Positions 46,335 through 53,244 of a stretch of DNA of 64,000 bases are shown here, one piece after another. The position numbers and the translations under genes are program-made. The stretch's first letter is position 1, and each line of letters begins with the position of its first letter. The DNA comes from Bacteroidaceae bacterium (GTDB lineage Bacteria; Bacteroidota; Bacteroidia; Bacteroidales; Bacteroidaceae), in assembly GCA_017650105.1 (NCBI GenBank), contig JAGCFO010000004.1:1-64000 (forward strand). Reading direction: 5' to 3'. Below the pieces are notes generated by a model that had not been told where the DNA came from, searched no databases, and worked only from the letters and a program-made list of their open reading frames with translations.

Positions 46335-47171
46335 TTAGACGTTTGAAGGCTCGGAAAGGTTGCACTGTGATTTGAAAATTTTGCGTAAAACCAGAAAAAG
46401 CAGTATTGCCAGCCCGGCATAGGCAGCCCAGATGATAGGCTGTGCCTGCTCGCCAGCCAGCTCCTCGAAGGACTCGATGCCTTCCGAATCGTAATAGCGC
46501 ATCCCGATAACGGCAATTGTGTTGTTGAGGACGTGTGCCACGATAGAGGGCAGCACGCTTCCGCTGCGCCAGTAGAGCCAGCCCAGCACGATGCCTATCA
46601 GGGAGGCGTAGACAACCTGCGCGGGATTCATATGCACGATGCCGAACAGCAGTGCCGAGATGAGGATAGCAGCCCAGGGCTTCATCTTCTTCAGCAAGTG
46701 CCCCTCGATGGCTCCGCGGAACAGGCATTCCTCAAGGACGGGTGCCACAAGGGTTATCGACAAGATGCCCCATACGTTGCCCGACATATCGAGGAAGGTG
46801 TCTTCGAGAAGGTTGGGAAGGTCTATCGCCTCGCTGACAACGTTCAGCAGATACATCACAACGTAGATGAAGGGGATGCAGAGCAGCAGCACCAGCCCGC
46901 TTTTCTTCTTATTGAGAAACGCTGTCACCTGCTCGGGAATGCTGATGTAATGCCCTTTGAAGAGATGCACCAGCATAGCGACGCCAGCCAGAATCATGGC
47001 GATTGACAACCAGTTGGTGTCGGAGGAGTAACTTGCGATATTGGTGGATGACAGAGCTGCTTCGCCTCCGTTTTTAGCGATATCTATCGCAACTGCCCCA
47101 ACCATTACCAAGAAGGCAAACAGGAACTGGTACAAGAAATACAACACGACAAGGAAGATTGCTCTTTTCAT
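46335..47171 (-). CDS. CPBP-family intramembrane metalloprotease
   Basis: 278 residues, about eight membrane helices. The Abi/CAAX motif is EECLFRGAIEGHLLKK (Glu-Glu near 148), followed by FGIVHMNPAQ and AHVLNNTIAV with the expected His. These glutamic-type membrane enzymes process lipopeptides or prenylated proteins; some are immunity factors for bacteriocins. No bacteriocin gene is visible next to it. Its start overlaps the ribF stop by four bases, so it is coupled to ribF. Confidence 0.87.
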   Translation of the reverse strand: MKRAIFLVVLYFLYQFLFAFLVMVGAVAIDIAKNGGEAALSSTNIASYSSDTNWLSIAMILAGVAMLVHLFKGHYISIPEQVTAFLNKKKSGLVLLLCIPFIYVVMYLLNVVSEAIDLPNLLEDTFLDMSGNVWGILSITLVAPVLEECLFRGAIEGHLLKKMKPWAAILISALLFGIVHMNPAQVVYASLIGIVLGWLYWRSGSVLPSIVAHVLNNTIAVIGMRYYDSEGIESFEELAGEQAQPIIWAAYAGLAILLFLVLRKIFKSQCNLSEPSNV

Positions 47172-48073
47172 AAGTTGATTTTGTTAGCTTCCGCAGCATC
47201 GTGCCTGAGCTGCGAAATAAGTTCGTTGATATGTGTGAATGTTTTTTCGTCTCTAAGTCTTCTCACGGGCTCCACGAGCAGGGTTTCGCCGTAGATGTTG
47301 TCATCGAAGTGTAGCAGATGCACTTCGGGCGGGCGCATGCCTCCTGTGAGGAACGTGGGGCTGCTGCCGATGTTCATCATCCCCTTGAACTGTCTGCCGT
47401 TCCACGTTACCCGTGCCGAGTAGACTCCTTGCCCGGGGAGCTGCTTCTGGGCATCCACGCGCAGGTTGGCTGTGGGAAATCCCAGCGAGCGCCCTCTCTT
47501 GTCGCCTTCGATGACGGTTCCGCTGAATCGGTAGGCATAGCCGAGCATGATGTCGGCTTCCTGCAGGCGCCCCTCTTGCAGTAGCTGGCGTATGCGCGAG
47601 CTGCTGATGTTGTCGTACTGCTCGGCGCGTATCACCTCAATGCCGCAGGCGCTACCCTCTTTCTTATAGAAGCCGAAGTCTCTACTCTGCTCGCTTCCGA
47701 ACCGATGATCGTATCCCATCACCAACACCTTCACTCCCAATGCGTTGCACAGCACCTGGCGCATGAAGTCTCCTGCTGTCAGCGCTGCCATTTCGCGGGT
47801 AAAGGGGAGGATGACGCAAGTGTCGATACCTGTCTCCTCCAGCCGAGCCATCTTCTCCTCCAGCGTCAGCAGCTGAAGCGGAGCCTGATGCCCGAGCACC
47901 GAAGCGGGATGTTGCTGAAAAGTGATGGCCATCGACTTCAGGCCTTCGTTTTTCGCTATCAGGCAGACGGAGTCCAAAAGGTAGCGATGTCCGCAATGCA
48001 CACCGTCGAACACCCCGATGGTTGCTACATAGCACTCGGAGCCCTTTTGTGTTGTATCGGTGATGATGTTCAT
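47168..48073 (-). CDS. ribF: Bifunctional riboflavin kinase / FAD synthetase
   Basis: 301 residues. FAD synthetase half with IGVFDGVHCGHRYLL (HxGH-type nucleotidyl site near 28) and SSSRIRQLL, then the riboflavin kinase barrel with GFPTANLRVDAQKQLPGQGVYSARV. It makes FMN and FAD in the cytoplasm. First gene of ribF-CPBP-DUF2807 on the minus strand. No FMN riboswitch is visible upstream. Confidence 0.94.
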   Translation of the reverse strand: MNIITDTTQKGSECYVATIGVFDGVHCGHRYLLDSVCLIAKNEGLKSMAITFQQHPASVLGHQAPLQLLTLEEKMARLEETGIDTCVILPFTREMAALTAGDFMRQVLCNALGVKVLVMGYDHRFGSEQSRDFGFYKKEGSACGIEVIRAEQYDNISSSRIRQLLQEGRLQEADIMLGYAYRFSGTVIEGDKRGRSLGFPTANLRVDAQKQLPGQGVYSARVTWNGRQFKGMMNIGSSPTFLTGGMRPPEVHLLHFDDNIYGETLLVEPVRRLRDEKTFTHINELISQLRHDAAEANKINL

Positions 48074-48124
48074 CGGCTTTTTTCACTTTTCGGGCACAAA
48101 AATAGTACTTTTTTTGCACAATGC

Positions 48125-48155
48125 TTGGACTTTTTAATTATTTGCTATACTTTTG
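48125..48155 (+). promoter_or_regulatory. tRNA promoter
   Basis: TTG (48125-48127), 20 bases, TACTTTTG (48148-48155), 12 bp before the tRNA. Confidence 0.6.
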
Positions 48156-48167
48156 CAGAGCAAAGTT

Positions 48168-48241
48168 GGGCTTTTAGCTCAGTTGGTTAGAGCAGCAGAC
48201 TCATAATCTGAAGGTCCTAGGTTCAAGCCCTAGATGGCCCA
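48168..48241 (+). tRNA. tRNA with anticodon CAT (Met elongator or Ile2)
   Basis: 74 nt: acceptor GGGCTTT/ATGGCCC with one U-U mismatch, D-arm AGCTCAGTTGGTTAGAGC, anticodon CAT at 48202-48204, T-arm CTAGGTTCAAGCCCTAG. Not an initiator (no CxxxA mismatch at the end). Whether it is elongator Met or lysidine-modified Ile2 is not decided by eye. Confidence 0.88.
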
Positions 48242-48309
48242 CACGGAAGCGAAGATTGTTGATTTATAATTACATAAATGGCAGTTTTCGCTTTCTTTTT
48301 TGCCCCGTA

Positions 48310-48372
48310 AGAAGAAGGGAAAAATTTTTTTGGAGAACAAATCGCGCGATATTCCCAAAGCAAAATGACAAC
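48310..48372. repeat. 21-bp modular repeat, site 9 (2-3 modules)
   Basis: AGAAGAAGGGAAAAATTTTT (48310-48330, 21 bp), TGGAGAACAAATCGCGCGAT (48331-48351), and a weak third module (48352-48372) that runs over the SDR start codon at 48365. It fills the space between the tRNA and the SDR gene. Confidence 0.7.
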
Positions 48373-50017
48373 AGTTTTCCTCACAGGAGCAACAGGCACT
48401 ATGGGCTGGCAGGGGATGAAGGAAATCCTCCGCTATCCCGAGCAGTATCGTCTCCGCATCCTTGCGCGCCCCTCCAAGACAAATCGTGAAAAGCTGCGCC
48501 CTATATATAATAAGGTGGAAATCATCTGGGGCGACTTGACGCGCTACGAGGATGTGCTGCGGGGAGTGAGCGGGGCTGACGTTGTGCTTCACGTGGGAGG
48601 AATGGTGTCTCCTCGCGCCGACTACAGGCCTGAGGAGACATGTCGTGTCAACATCTCGGCAGCAACCCACATTCGCGATGCCGTGTTGGCGCAGCCCGTT
48701 GAGCATCAGCCGAAAGTGGTCTATATAGGAAGCGTTGCACAGATGGGCGACAGACGCGAGCCCCTTCATTGGGGCAGGGCGGGCGACCCAGTCTGCGTGA
48801 GCCCCTACGATCATTACGGCGTCACGAAGGCGTTGGCTGAAAGGATTATCACCGATTCCCCCATACGCCGATGGGTGAGCCTTCGGCAGTCGGGCATACT
48901 CCATCCTGCCATCCTCACCAATTTCGACCCTATCATGTTCCACGTTCCCCTGCGGGGCGTGCTCGAGTGGGCTACGATAGAGGATAGCGGCAGAGTGCTG
49001 GAGCGCGTCTGTCGTCCCGATGTGCCCGAGGAGTTTTGGAAGCAGTACTACAATATCAGCTCGGGCGCTGAGTATCGGCTTTCGAACTATGAGTTCGAGT
49101 GCCTGCTGCTTCAGGCGCTGGGCTGCCCTCGTCCTCAGCAGATATTTGAGACAAAGTGGTTTGCCACACGCAATTTTCACGGTATGTGGTATCTTGACGG
49201 AGACAAGCTGGAGGATATGCTTCATTTCCGCAGCAACATTCCTGTCAACGCGTATTTCCGCCTGCTTGCCAAGTCTCCCTCCCTTCCGCTTTTCCTGCGC
49301 ATAGCTTTCCGTTCACACATAGCCAGGCTCTTCCCGCACGTCATCAAGCTGGTAATGCGCCGTTTGGCTTATTCTCCCGAGCACGGCACTCAATGGTGGA
49401 TTCAGCACAACGAGGAAAGGCGCATCCGTGCTTTCTTTGGCTCGAGGGAGGAGTACGATGCTATTCCCGACTGGAAGCATTTCAATCTCAGTCACAATAG
49501 TGAGCTGCCTGTAGTGCTCTCTCACGGCTACGATGAAAAGAAACCCTTCTCTTCCCTCACTCTTTCCGACCTCCAGCAGGCAGCAGCGTTTCGTGGAGGC
49601 GCATGTCTCTCTGTGGAAGAGAAGGAGCAGGGTGCAGAAACCCTTCGGAAGGATACCGACACAGCTATTCCGGGAAGGGATGTTTCTTCTAAGGATGTGG
49701 AAGCCCCTCTTCCGAGTATGGATGCCGCTTTTCCAAGCGAGGATGCTTCTCTTCCGAAAGTGGATGCTCCTCTTCTGTGGCGCTGTGCCGAAGGGCATAC
49801 GTTTCGGGCTTCTGCCCGTCTTGTCCTGCTGGGAGGGCATTGGTGCCCCCTTTGTTTCCCCTATCCTTATCTTAATGCTCCCGATGCGCGCCCTTGGAGA
49901 TGGGGCACGATAGCGAAGAAAAATCCCTTCCTTGCGCAGCTATGGAATCCTCTTCATTCTTCGGATGAAGATGTCTACGGGCCTGAAATCTTTGAGGGTT
50001 GGGAAAAGGGCAATTAA
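48365..50017 (+). CDS. SDR-type NAD(P) epimerase/reductase fused to a zinc-ribbon tail
   Basis: 550 residues. Residues 1-320 are an extended short-chain dehydrogenase: TTVFLTGATGTMGWQG (GxxGxxG), DVVLHVGGMVSP, and YDHYGVTKALAE (YxxxK). From about 430 a linker with 7-residue repeats (PLPSMDA, AFPSEDA, SLPKVDA) leads to a C-terminal module WRCAEGHTFRASA...HWCPLC, a C-x2-GH...C-x2-C zinc-ribbon like DUF4379. The substrate of the reductase is unknown; the combined architecture is unusual. Start ATG lies in the repeat-rich leader. Monocistronic between a tRNA and tRNA-Thr. Confidence 0.8.
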   Translation: MTTVFLTGATGTMGWQGMKEILRYPEQYRLRILARPSKTNREKLRPIYNKVEIIWGDLTRYEDVLRGVSGADVVLHVGGMVSPRADYRPEETCRVNISAATHIRDAVLAQPVEHQPKVVYIGSVAQMGDRREPLHWGRAGDPVCVSPYDHYGVTKALAERIITDSPIRRWVSLRQSGILHPAILTNFDPIMFHVPLRGVLEWATIEDSGRVLERVCRPDVPEEFWKQYYNISSGAEYRLSNYEFECLLLQALGCPRPQQIFETKWFATRNFHGMWYLDGDKLEDMLHFRSNIPVNAYFRLLAKSPSLPLFLRIAFRSHIARLFPHVIKLVMRRLAYSPEHGTQWWIQHNEERRIRAFFGSREEYDAIPDWKHFNLSHNSELPVVLSHGYDEKKPFSSLTLSDLQQAAAFRGGACLSVEEKEQGAETLRKDTDTAIPGRDVSSKDVEAPLPSMDAAFPSEDASLPKVDAPLLWRCAEGHTFRASARLVLLGGHWCPLCFPYPYLNAPDARPWRWGTIAKKNPFLAQLWNPLHSSDEDVYGPEIFEGWEKGN

Positions 50018-50304
50018 CGCACAGAAGCGCTTCGCATCTGTCAGCGGGATGTCGCGCTTCGCAGAAAAGAATCAGCTACTCCCAGCGGAGGGATGTGCAT
50101 ACAGTAGCCTAAAACATCGCGGCAGCACCTTCCTTACCCCGTTACTTACAGAAAAAAACTTGTGGCGTTACCTTCTCAGGCTGCGCCACAATTAAAACAC
50201 AAACTTATTAACTTTTAATTATAATACTATGAAATAACCTAATGATATCGGGGTTTTACCCCCGATGCGGGGAAGGAGTCTCACGACTTGCTTTTTTCAG
50301 CTTG
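50018..50304. other. Intergenic region SDR / tRNA-Thr
   Basis: A hairpin ATCGGGG (50247-50253) with CCCCGAT (50260-50266) lies 39 bp beyond the tRNA-Thr 3' end and may end that transcript, though no clear T-run follows on the minus strand. No gene seen. Confidence 0.4.
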
Positions 50305-50378
50305 AGCCTCTTGTCGGATTCGAACCAACGACCCCAAGATTACAAATCATGTGCTCTGGCCAACTGAGCTAAAGAGGC
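50305..50378 (-). tRNA. tRNA-Thr (TGT)
   Basis: 74 nt. Acceptor GCCTCTT/AAGAGGC, D-arm AGCTCAGTTGGCCAGAGC, anticodon loop with TGT, T-arm CGTTGGTTCGAATCCGACA. It follows the SRP RNA by four bases on the same strand and is probably processed from one transcript. Confidence 0.94.
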
Positions 50379-50382
50379 AGGT

Positions 50383-50479
50383 GGGTAAGCGTACTATATC
50401 GCGCCGCTACAACCAAACTACCTTTGCTGCGATCAAGCCCTGGAGGATTCGCAGGGAGCTGGCCGTATAGGACTTACCC
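50383..50479 (-). ncRNA. ffs: Signal recognition particle RNA (small bacterial type)
   Basis: About 97 nt, minus strand. Ends pair (GGGTAAG with CTTACCC), next TATA with TATA; the domain IV apex reads GCGAATCCTCCAGGGC, TTGA, TCGCAGCAAAGGTAG, fitting the SRP helix 8 pattern (CAGG ... AGCA ... GGTA). The apical tetraloop appears to be TTGA rather than GGAA. It binds Ffh and targets membrane proteins. A promoter-like TTG-20-TTACTTTG (50484-50514) stands upstream, and tRNA-Thr follows at once. Confidence 0.78.
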
Positions 50480-50559
50480 GCTGCAAAGTAAAGGTTTTTT
50501 TCTGATACAACCAAGTTTTTCTCCCGTTTTTTTGAAAAAAAGATGTCCGAAGCCCTATG

Positions 50560-50616
50560 TGCAAACAAAATGCAAACTATTATGGGCCCTTTTTAAGGAG
50601 AATAACCATATATTTG
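50560..50616 (+). promoter_or_regulatory. Operator and promoter of the membrane regulator
   Basis: Two TGCAAAC boxes start at 50560 and 50571 (11 bp apart). The second begins 38 bp before the -7 element TATATTTG (50609-50616). No -33 element is seen where one is expected, which fits activator-dependent expression. The same arrangement recurs before the downstream gene at 51767-51823. Confidence 0.55.
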
Positions 50617-50684
50617 CTCACGAAAACAAAGCCGTCGATTTGCTCCCCCAAGAAGGGTGCACGAAATAATATGTATAGAAAACG

Positions 50685-51731
50685 ATGAGAAAGATTCTTC
50701 TATTGCTGCTGCCTGTGCTTCTGCTGTCTGCCTGTGAGGAAAATCGTGAAAAAGAGCAGCAGTTTCTCCTGCAAGGGGCTTGGGTGCTGCAGCAATTGCA
50801 ATATGCTTCAGGCGATTCGACAGAAAAGACAGCTCAGGGCGACGAAACGATGTGCATCATTTACAAAGGTGATAGCGTGGTGTACGAATGTTGGCTTTCA
50901 ATGACTCCTACGGGTATGGTTATCGTTCCGAAAACGAAGGCTGACGTCACGCTGATAGATAAAGGAGGAGGCCAGCTGCTCTATCTTGAGAACGACAAAC
51001 CGCGCCCCCTTCGTTTCTGTCACGAGAGAGACTCCGTTTCGGCCTCTCCCTTGCTCGTCATTCAGCGAAACGGCGTTCTGTACAAGTATGAGCAAGCCGA
51101 CGACATCTACCGAGAGTGGGGAGCAGAGATTTGCGACATCGTTTCCCGCGAAAAAGAAAACATCTCCAACGGTATTCTGAATCGTTACATGCTTTCGTCG
51201 AAAGAGCGCCAGCAGGAGAGGAAGCTTCAGTGGTTCAGCTTTCTGCTTGCCCTCGGCGTGCTTGTGGTGATGATAATTGCCAATCTTGCCGTTGCCGGGC
51301 ACAAAGCCAAACGGCAGTTGCAGCTTCAGCTGCAGCAAATCCTCGAGGTGCAGGAGAATCGCTCCCAAGGGGTAAAGGAGGCTGTGAAAACGATGGAGAA
51401 CGACTTCTTTGCTTCCGATGCCTACGCCAATCTGCAGAAGAGTATATCTACGGGGCAGCGCCTGAAGGAGCCCGACTGGGTCGACATCGAGGAGCAGCTC
51501 AAGAAGGTCTACCCGGGCTTCACCAGCCAGCTGCGAAGTCTTTATCCGATGTCGGAACTGGAATATCAGGTGTGCCAGCTCATCAAGCTGCGCATCGCTC
51601 CTTCCGACATCGCCTGTGTGCTCAGCCGCGACGCCAGCACTATCAGCACCGTGCGCAGCAGGCTGTATAAGAAGGTGTTCGGGCGCAAGGGCAGCACTCG
51701 CCAATGGGACGATTTCATCCTCTCAATGTAG
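50685..51731 (+). CDS. Membrane-tethered HTH transcription regulator with lipocalin-like sensor
   Basis: 348 residues. Leader with lipobox LLLSAC (Cys 17); extracytoplasmic domain about 25-170 (GAWVLQQLQY, YKGDSVVYECWLSMTPTGMV); membrane helix 183-204; coiled coil about 206-240; C-terminal LuxR-type helix-turn-helix about 288-332 (SELEYQVCQLIKLRIAPSDI). Thus a one-component sensor linking the periplasm directly to DNA, with both a lipid-type signal and a membrane helix. The sensor resembles the secreted protein encoded next to it. Matching boxes before both genes suggest that it activates itself and its neighbour (inference). Ligand unknown. Confidence 0.78.
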   Translation: MRKILLLLLPVLLLSACEENREKEQQFLLQGAWVLQQLQYASGDSTEKTAQGDETMCIIYKGDSVVYECWLSMTPTGMVIVPKTKADVTLIDKGGGQLLYLENDKPRPLRFCHERDSVSASPLLVIQRNGVLYKYEQADDIYREWGAEICDIVSREKENISNGILNRYMLSSKERQQERKLQWFSFLLALGVLVVMIIANLAVAGHKAKRQLQLQLQQILEVQENRSQGVKEAVKTMENDFFASDAYANLQKSISTGQRLKEPDWVDIEEQLKKVYPGFTSQLRSLYPMSELEYQVCQLIKLRIAPSDIACVLSRDASTISTVRSRLYKKVFGRKGSTRQWDDFILSM

Positions 51732-51744
51732 GCATAAAAGTGCG

Positions 51745-51823
51745 TGCAAAGTGTTTGCACATCAAATGCAAAACAGATGCAAACATCAAATCTTGGCACA
51801 GCAAGGACGAGGCTCTACCTTTG
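51745..51823 (+). promoter_or_regulatory. Operator and promoter of the lipocalin-like gene
   Basis: A palindrome TGCAAA-GTG-TTTGCA (51745-51759), then direct boxes TGCAAAA (51767) and TGCAAAC (51778), 11 bp apart. The second begins 38 bp before TACCTTTG (51816-51823), the same spacing as in the regulator promoter. TTG (51793-51795) stands 20 bp before the -7. Confidence 0.6.
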
Positions 51824-51872
51824 TCGGCGAAACCATTAAAAACAATGTTCAATCTCTAAAAATCGAAAACGT

Positions 51873-52379
51873 ATGAAAAAGATGTTTCTTGCAATGATTG
51901 TAGTGCTGATGAGCACTAACTGGATGAGTGCCCAGACAAAAACCGTAGCCGACAAAGAGCTTATCGGAGCCTGGACGCTGGAATGGATGCAGTACGACGG
52001 GGAGAAGAAGATAGACTGCGGCGCAGCGAATTCGTATTCCTCGTTCAAGTACTACGGAGCCGACGGGGAGTATGCCTGCGCTGAGATAGGCTTAACCAAA
52101 GGAGGTCAGGTTGTCATAATGCCTCATGAGTATGGAACCTACAGTTTCAAGAACGGTGTTTACAGTGAGATGGGACGTCCTGCCGTTGCTCCCTCCGACA
52201 TGAAGTTAACGGATAAGACACACTTCCAGGGGCGTTGGATGAACCGAACCGAAGCGTGGGTGAAGCAGACGGAGATGCCCGAAGAGGTCATCCGCTACAT
52301 CGTGGAAAGATGCAAGCAGCAGAACACGCCCGAAGACGTCCAGCAGTTCCTCAAGCAAAAGGTGTTCAAGAAGCCTTGA
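51873..52379 (+). CDS. Secreted lipocalin-like protein (DUF4488-like)
   Basis: 168 residues. Signal peptide MKKMFLAMIVVLMSTNWMSAQ. The opening ELIGAWTLEWMQYDG and later GEYACAEIGLTKGGQVVIMP resemble the regulator's sensor region (GAWVLQQLQY and VVYECWLSMTPTGMVIVP), and the general layout fits small Bacteroidetes lipocalin-like proteins such as DUF4488. The C-terminus (EEVIRYIVERCKQQNTPEDV) is helical. Exported, probably soluble. Co-regulated with the regulator 142 bp upstream; may bind the same ligand or a protein in the envelope. Confidence 0.7.
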   Translation: MKKMFLAMIVVLMSTNWMSAQTKTVADKELIGAWTLEWMQYDGEKKIDCGAANSYSSFKYYGADGEYACAEIGLTKGGQVVIMPHEYGTYSFKNGVYSEMGRPAVAPSDMKLTDKTHFQGRWMNRTEAWVKQTEMPEEVIRYIVERCKQQNTPEDVQQFLKQKVFKKP

Positions 52380-52620
52380 CGCCCCGTTGGCCTCGCAGTC
52401 GTTTCGCGCAGGAAGCAAACACCGCTGCCTTTCATCCTCCTCATGCCCTCGCAAAGGAGAGAGTACCCTCCTTCTTTATGAATGGAGCGCGAATCAGTCA
52501 CGCAGGCCTCTGGCGATGAACGGAAAAACGTCGCCCCCTCACAGAAAATTCAGGTACATAGCATATTGTTGGTATTTGAATAATCCGGATTTGAATTGTT
52601 TTGGTTAAACAATCGCTGGG

Positions 52621-52655
52621 AGAGTGTTACTGTGAAGTAGCACTCTTCTTCTTTC
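52621..52655 (+). terminator. Terminator-like hairpin
   Basis: AGAGTGTTACT (52621-52631), GTGA loop, AGTAGCACTCT (52636-52646; one G-U), then pyrimidine-rich TCTTCTTTCTC. About 240 bp after the lipocalin-like gene. Confidence 0.55.
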
Positions 52656-52707
52656 TCAGCCGTTCGACGCAACGATAATGGCTCCCCACCTTCCTCCCCC
52701 CGCATTG

Positions 52708-52812
52708 CAAAAAAGGAAACGCGCGATATGAAGAACGTATCTCGTGATATGAAGAAGGAAACACGCGAGATGAAGAAGGCAGCGCGCGAGAAGAAGAAGG
52801 GGAAAACAGTTA
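52708..52812. repeat. 21-bp modular repeat, site 10 (5 modules)
   Basis: Modules at 52708, 52729, 52750, 52771 and 52792. Cores TGAAGAACGTA, TGAAGAAGGAA, TGAAGAAGGCA, AGAAGAAGGGG; tails CTCGTGATA, CACGCGAGA, GCGCGCGAGA. Confidence 0.85.
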
Positions 52813-52850
52813 TCGGCAAAGAACCGCAGTTTTTCCTTTCTCCAAAAGAG

Positions 52851-52916
52851 ATTATTCCTTCTTGGGAGAACTATTATTCTTTCTTGGGAGAACCATTATT
52901 CCTTCTTGGGAGAAGT
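52851..52916. repeat. Three 22-bp tandem repeats
   Basis: ATTATTCCTTCTTGGGAGAA plus two bases, starting at 52851, 52873 and 52895, almost identical. The CCTTCTT and GGGAGAA words relate it to the 21-bp family, but the period is 22. Confidence 0.85.
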
Positions 52917-53098
52917 TCTCCCACAAAGGAAAATTCTGCTGGTAATACTTCTCCCATCGCTCGGGAAAAGAGTGGTAATTCCGTCTTCTCAGCATCCGTC
53001 CTCCTCAAGCAGGCACTCTGCCTTCTCCTCAGTAAAGCCGGGCGGGCATCGTGCAAGTCTTCAACAAGCGATTATCATCGTTTCTGCAAATCCGCTTT

Positions 53099-53182
53099 TC
53101 CTTCTCCAAAAAATTTTTTTCGAGAACAAATAAACATTTTTCCCTTCTTCATACGGCGATATGTAGAAAGAAAAACTGACTG
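53099..53182. repeat. 21-bp modular repeat, site 11 (4 modules)
   Basis: Modules at 53099, 53120 (TCGAGAACAAATAAACATTT), 53141 (TCCCTTCTTCATACGGCGAT) and 53162 (TGTAGAAAGAAAAACTG). It lies 28 bp upstream of the cysS -7 element. Confidence 0.8.
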
Positions 53183-53210
53183 AACAGCACTCCTTTTCGA
53201 TAAAAAACAC

Positions 53211-53218
53211 TATCTTTG
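53211..53218 (+). promoter_or_regulatory. cysS: cysS promoter (-7 element)
   Basis: TATCTTTG, 27 bp before the ATG. No clear TTTG stands 20 bp upstream. Confidence 0.55.
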
Positions 53219-53244
53219 CCAAAATTTTCAGAAAGGCTACGATT

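Larger units (their letters stand above)
50379..50684. other. Gene-free stretch between tRNA-Thr and the regulator gene
   Basis: Besides the SRP RNA this holds its promoter (50484-50514) and, on the plus strand, the operator and promoter of the regulator gene (50560-50616). The 5' leader of the regulator is about 65 nt. Confidence 0.5.
52380..53210. other. Long gene-free, repeat-rich stretch
   Basis: About 830 bp without a supported gene. It contains a hairpin at 52621-52646, the repeat arrays at 52708-52812 and 53099-53182 and a 22-bp tandem at 52851-52916. Short open frames such as 52728-53183 read the repeats in frame and are not protein-like. Confidence 0.6.

Noticed and set aside
46335..47171. 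Bacteriocin immunity function for the CPBP protease
   Set aside because: No small Gly-Gly leader peptide or exporter gene is seen nearby; coupling to ribF suggests a housekeeping role.
48074..48167. FMN riboswitch before ribF
   Set aside because: The space upstream of ribF is short and shows no RFN-type conserved blocks; it is shared with the tRNA promoter.
52728..53183. 151-codon open frame
   Set aside because: Starts in repeats and is composed of repeat translations; no family resemblance.
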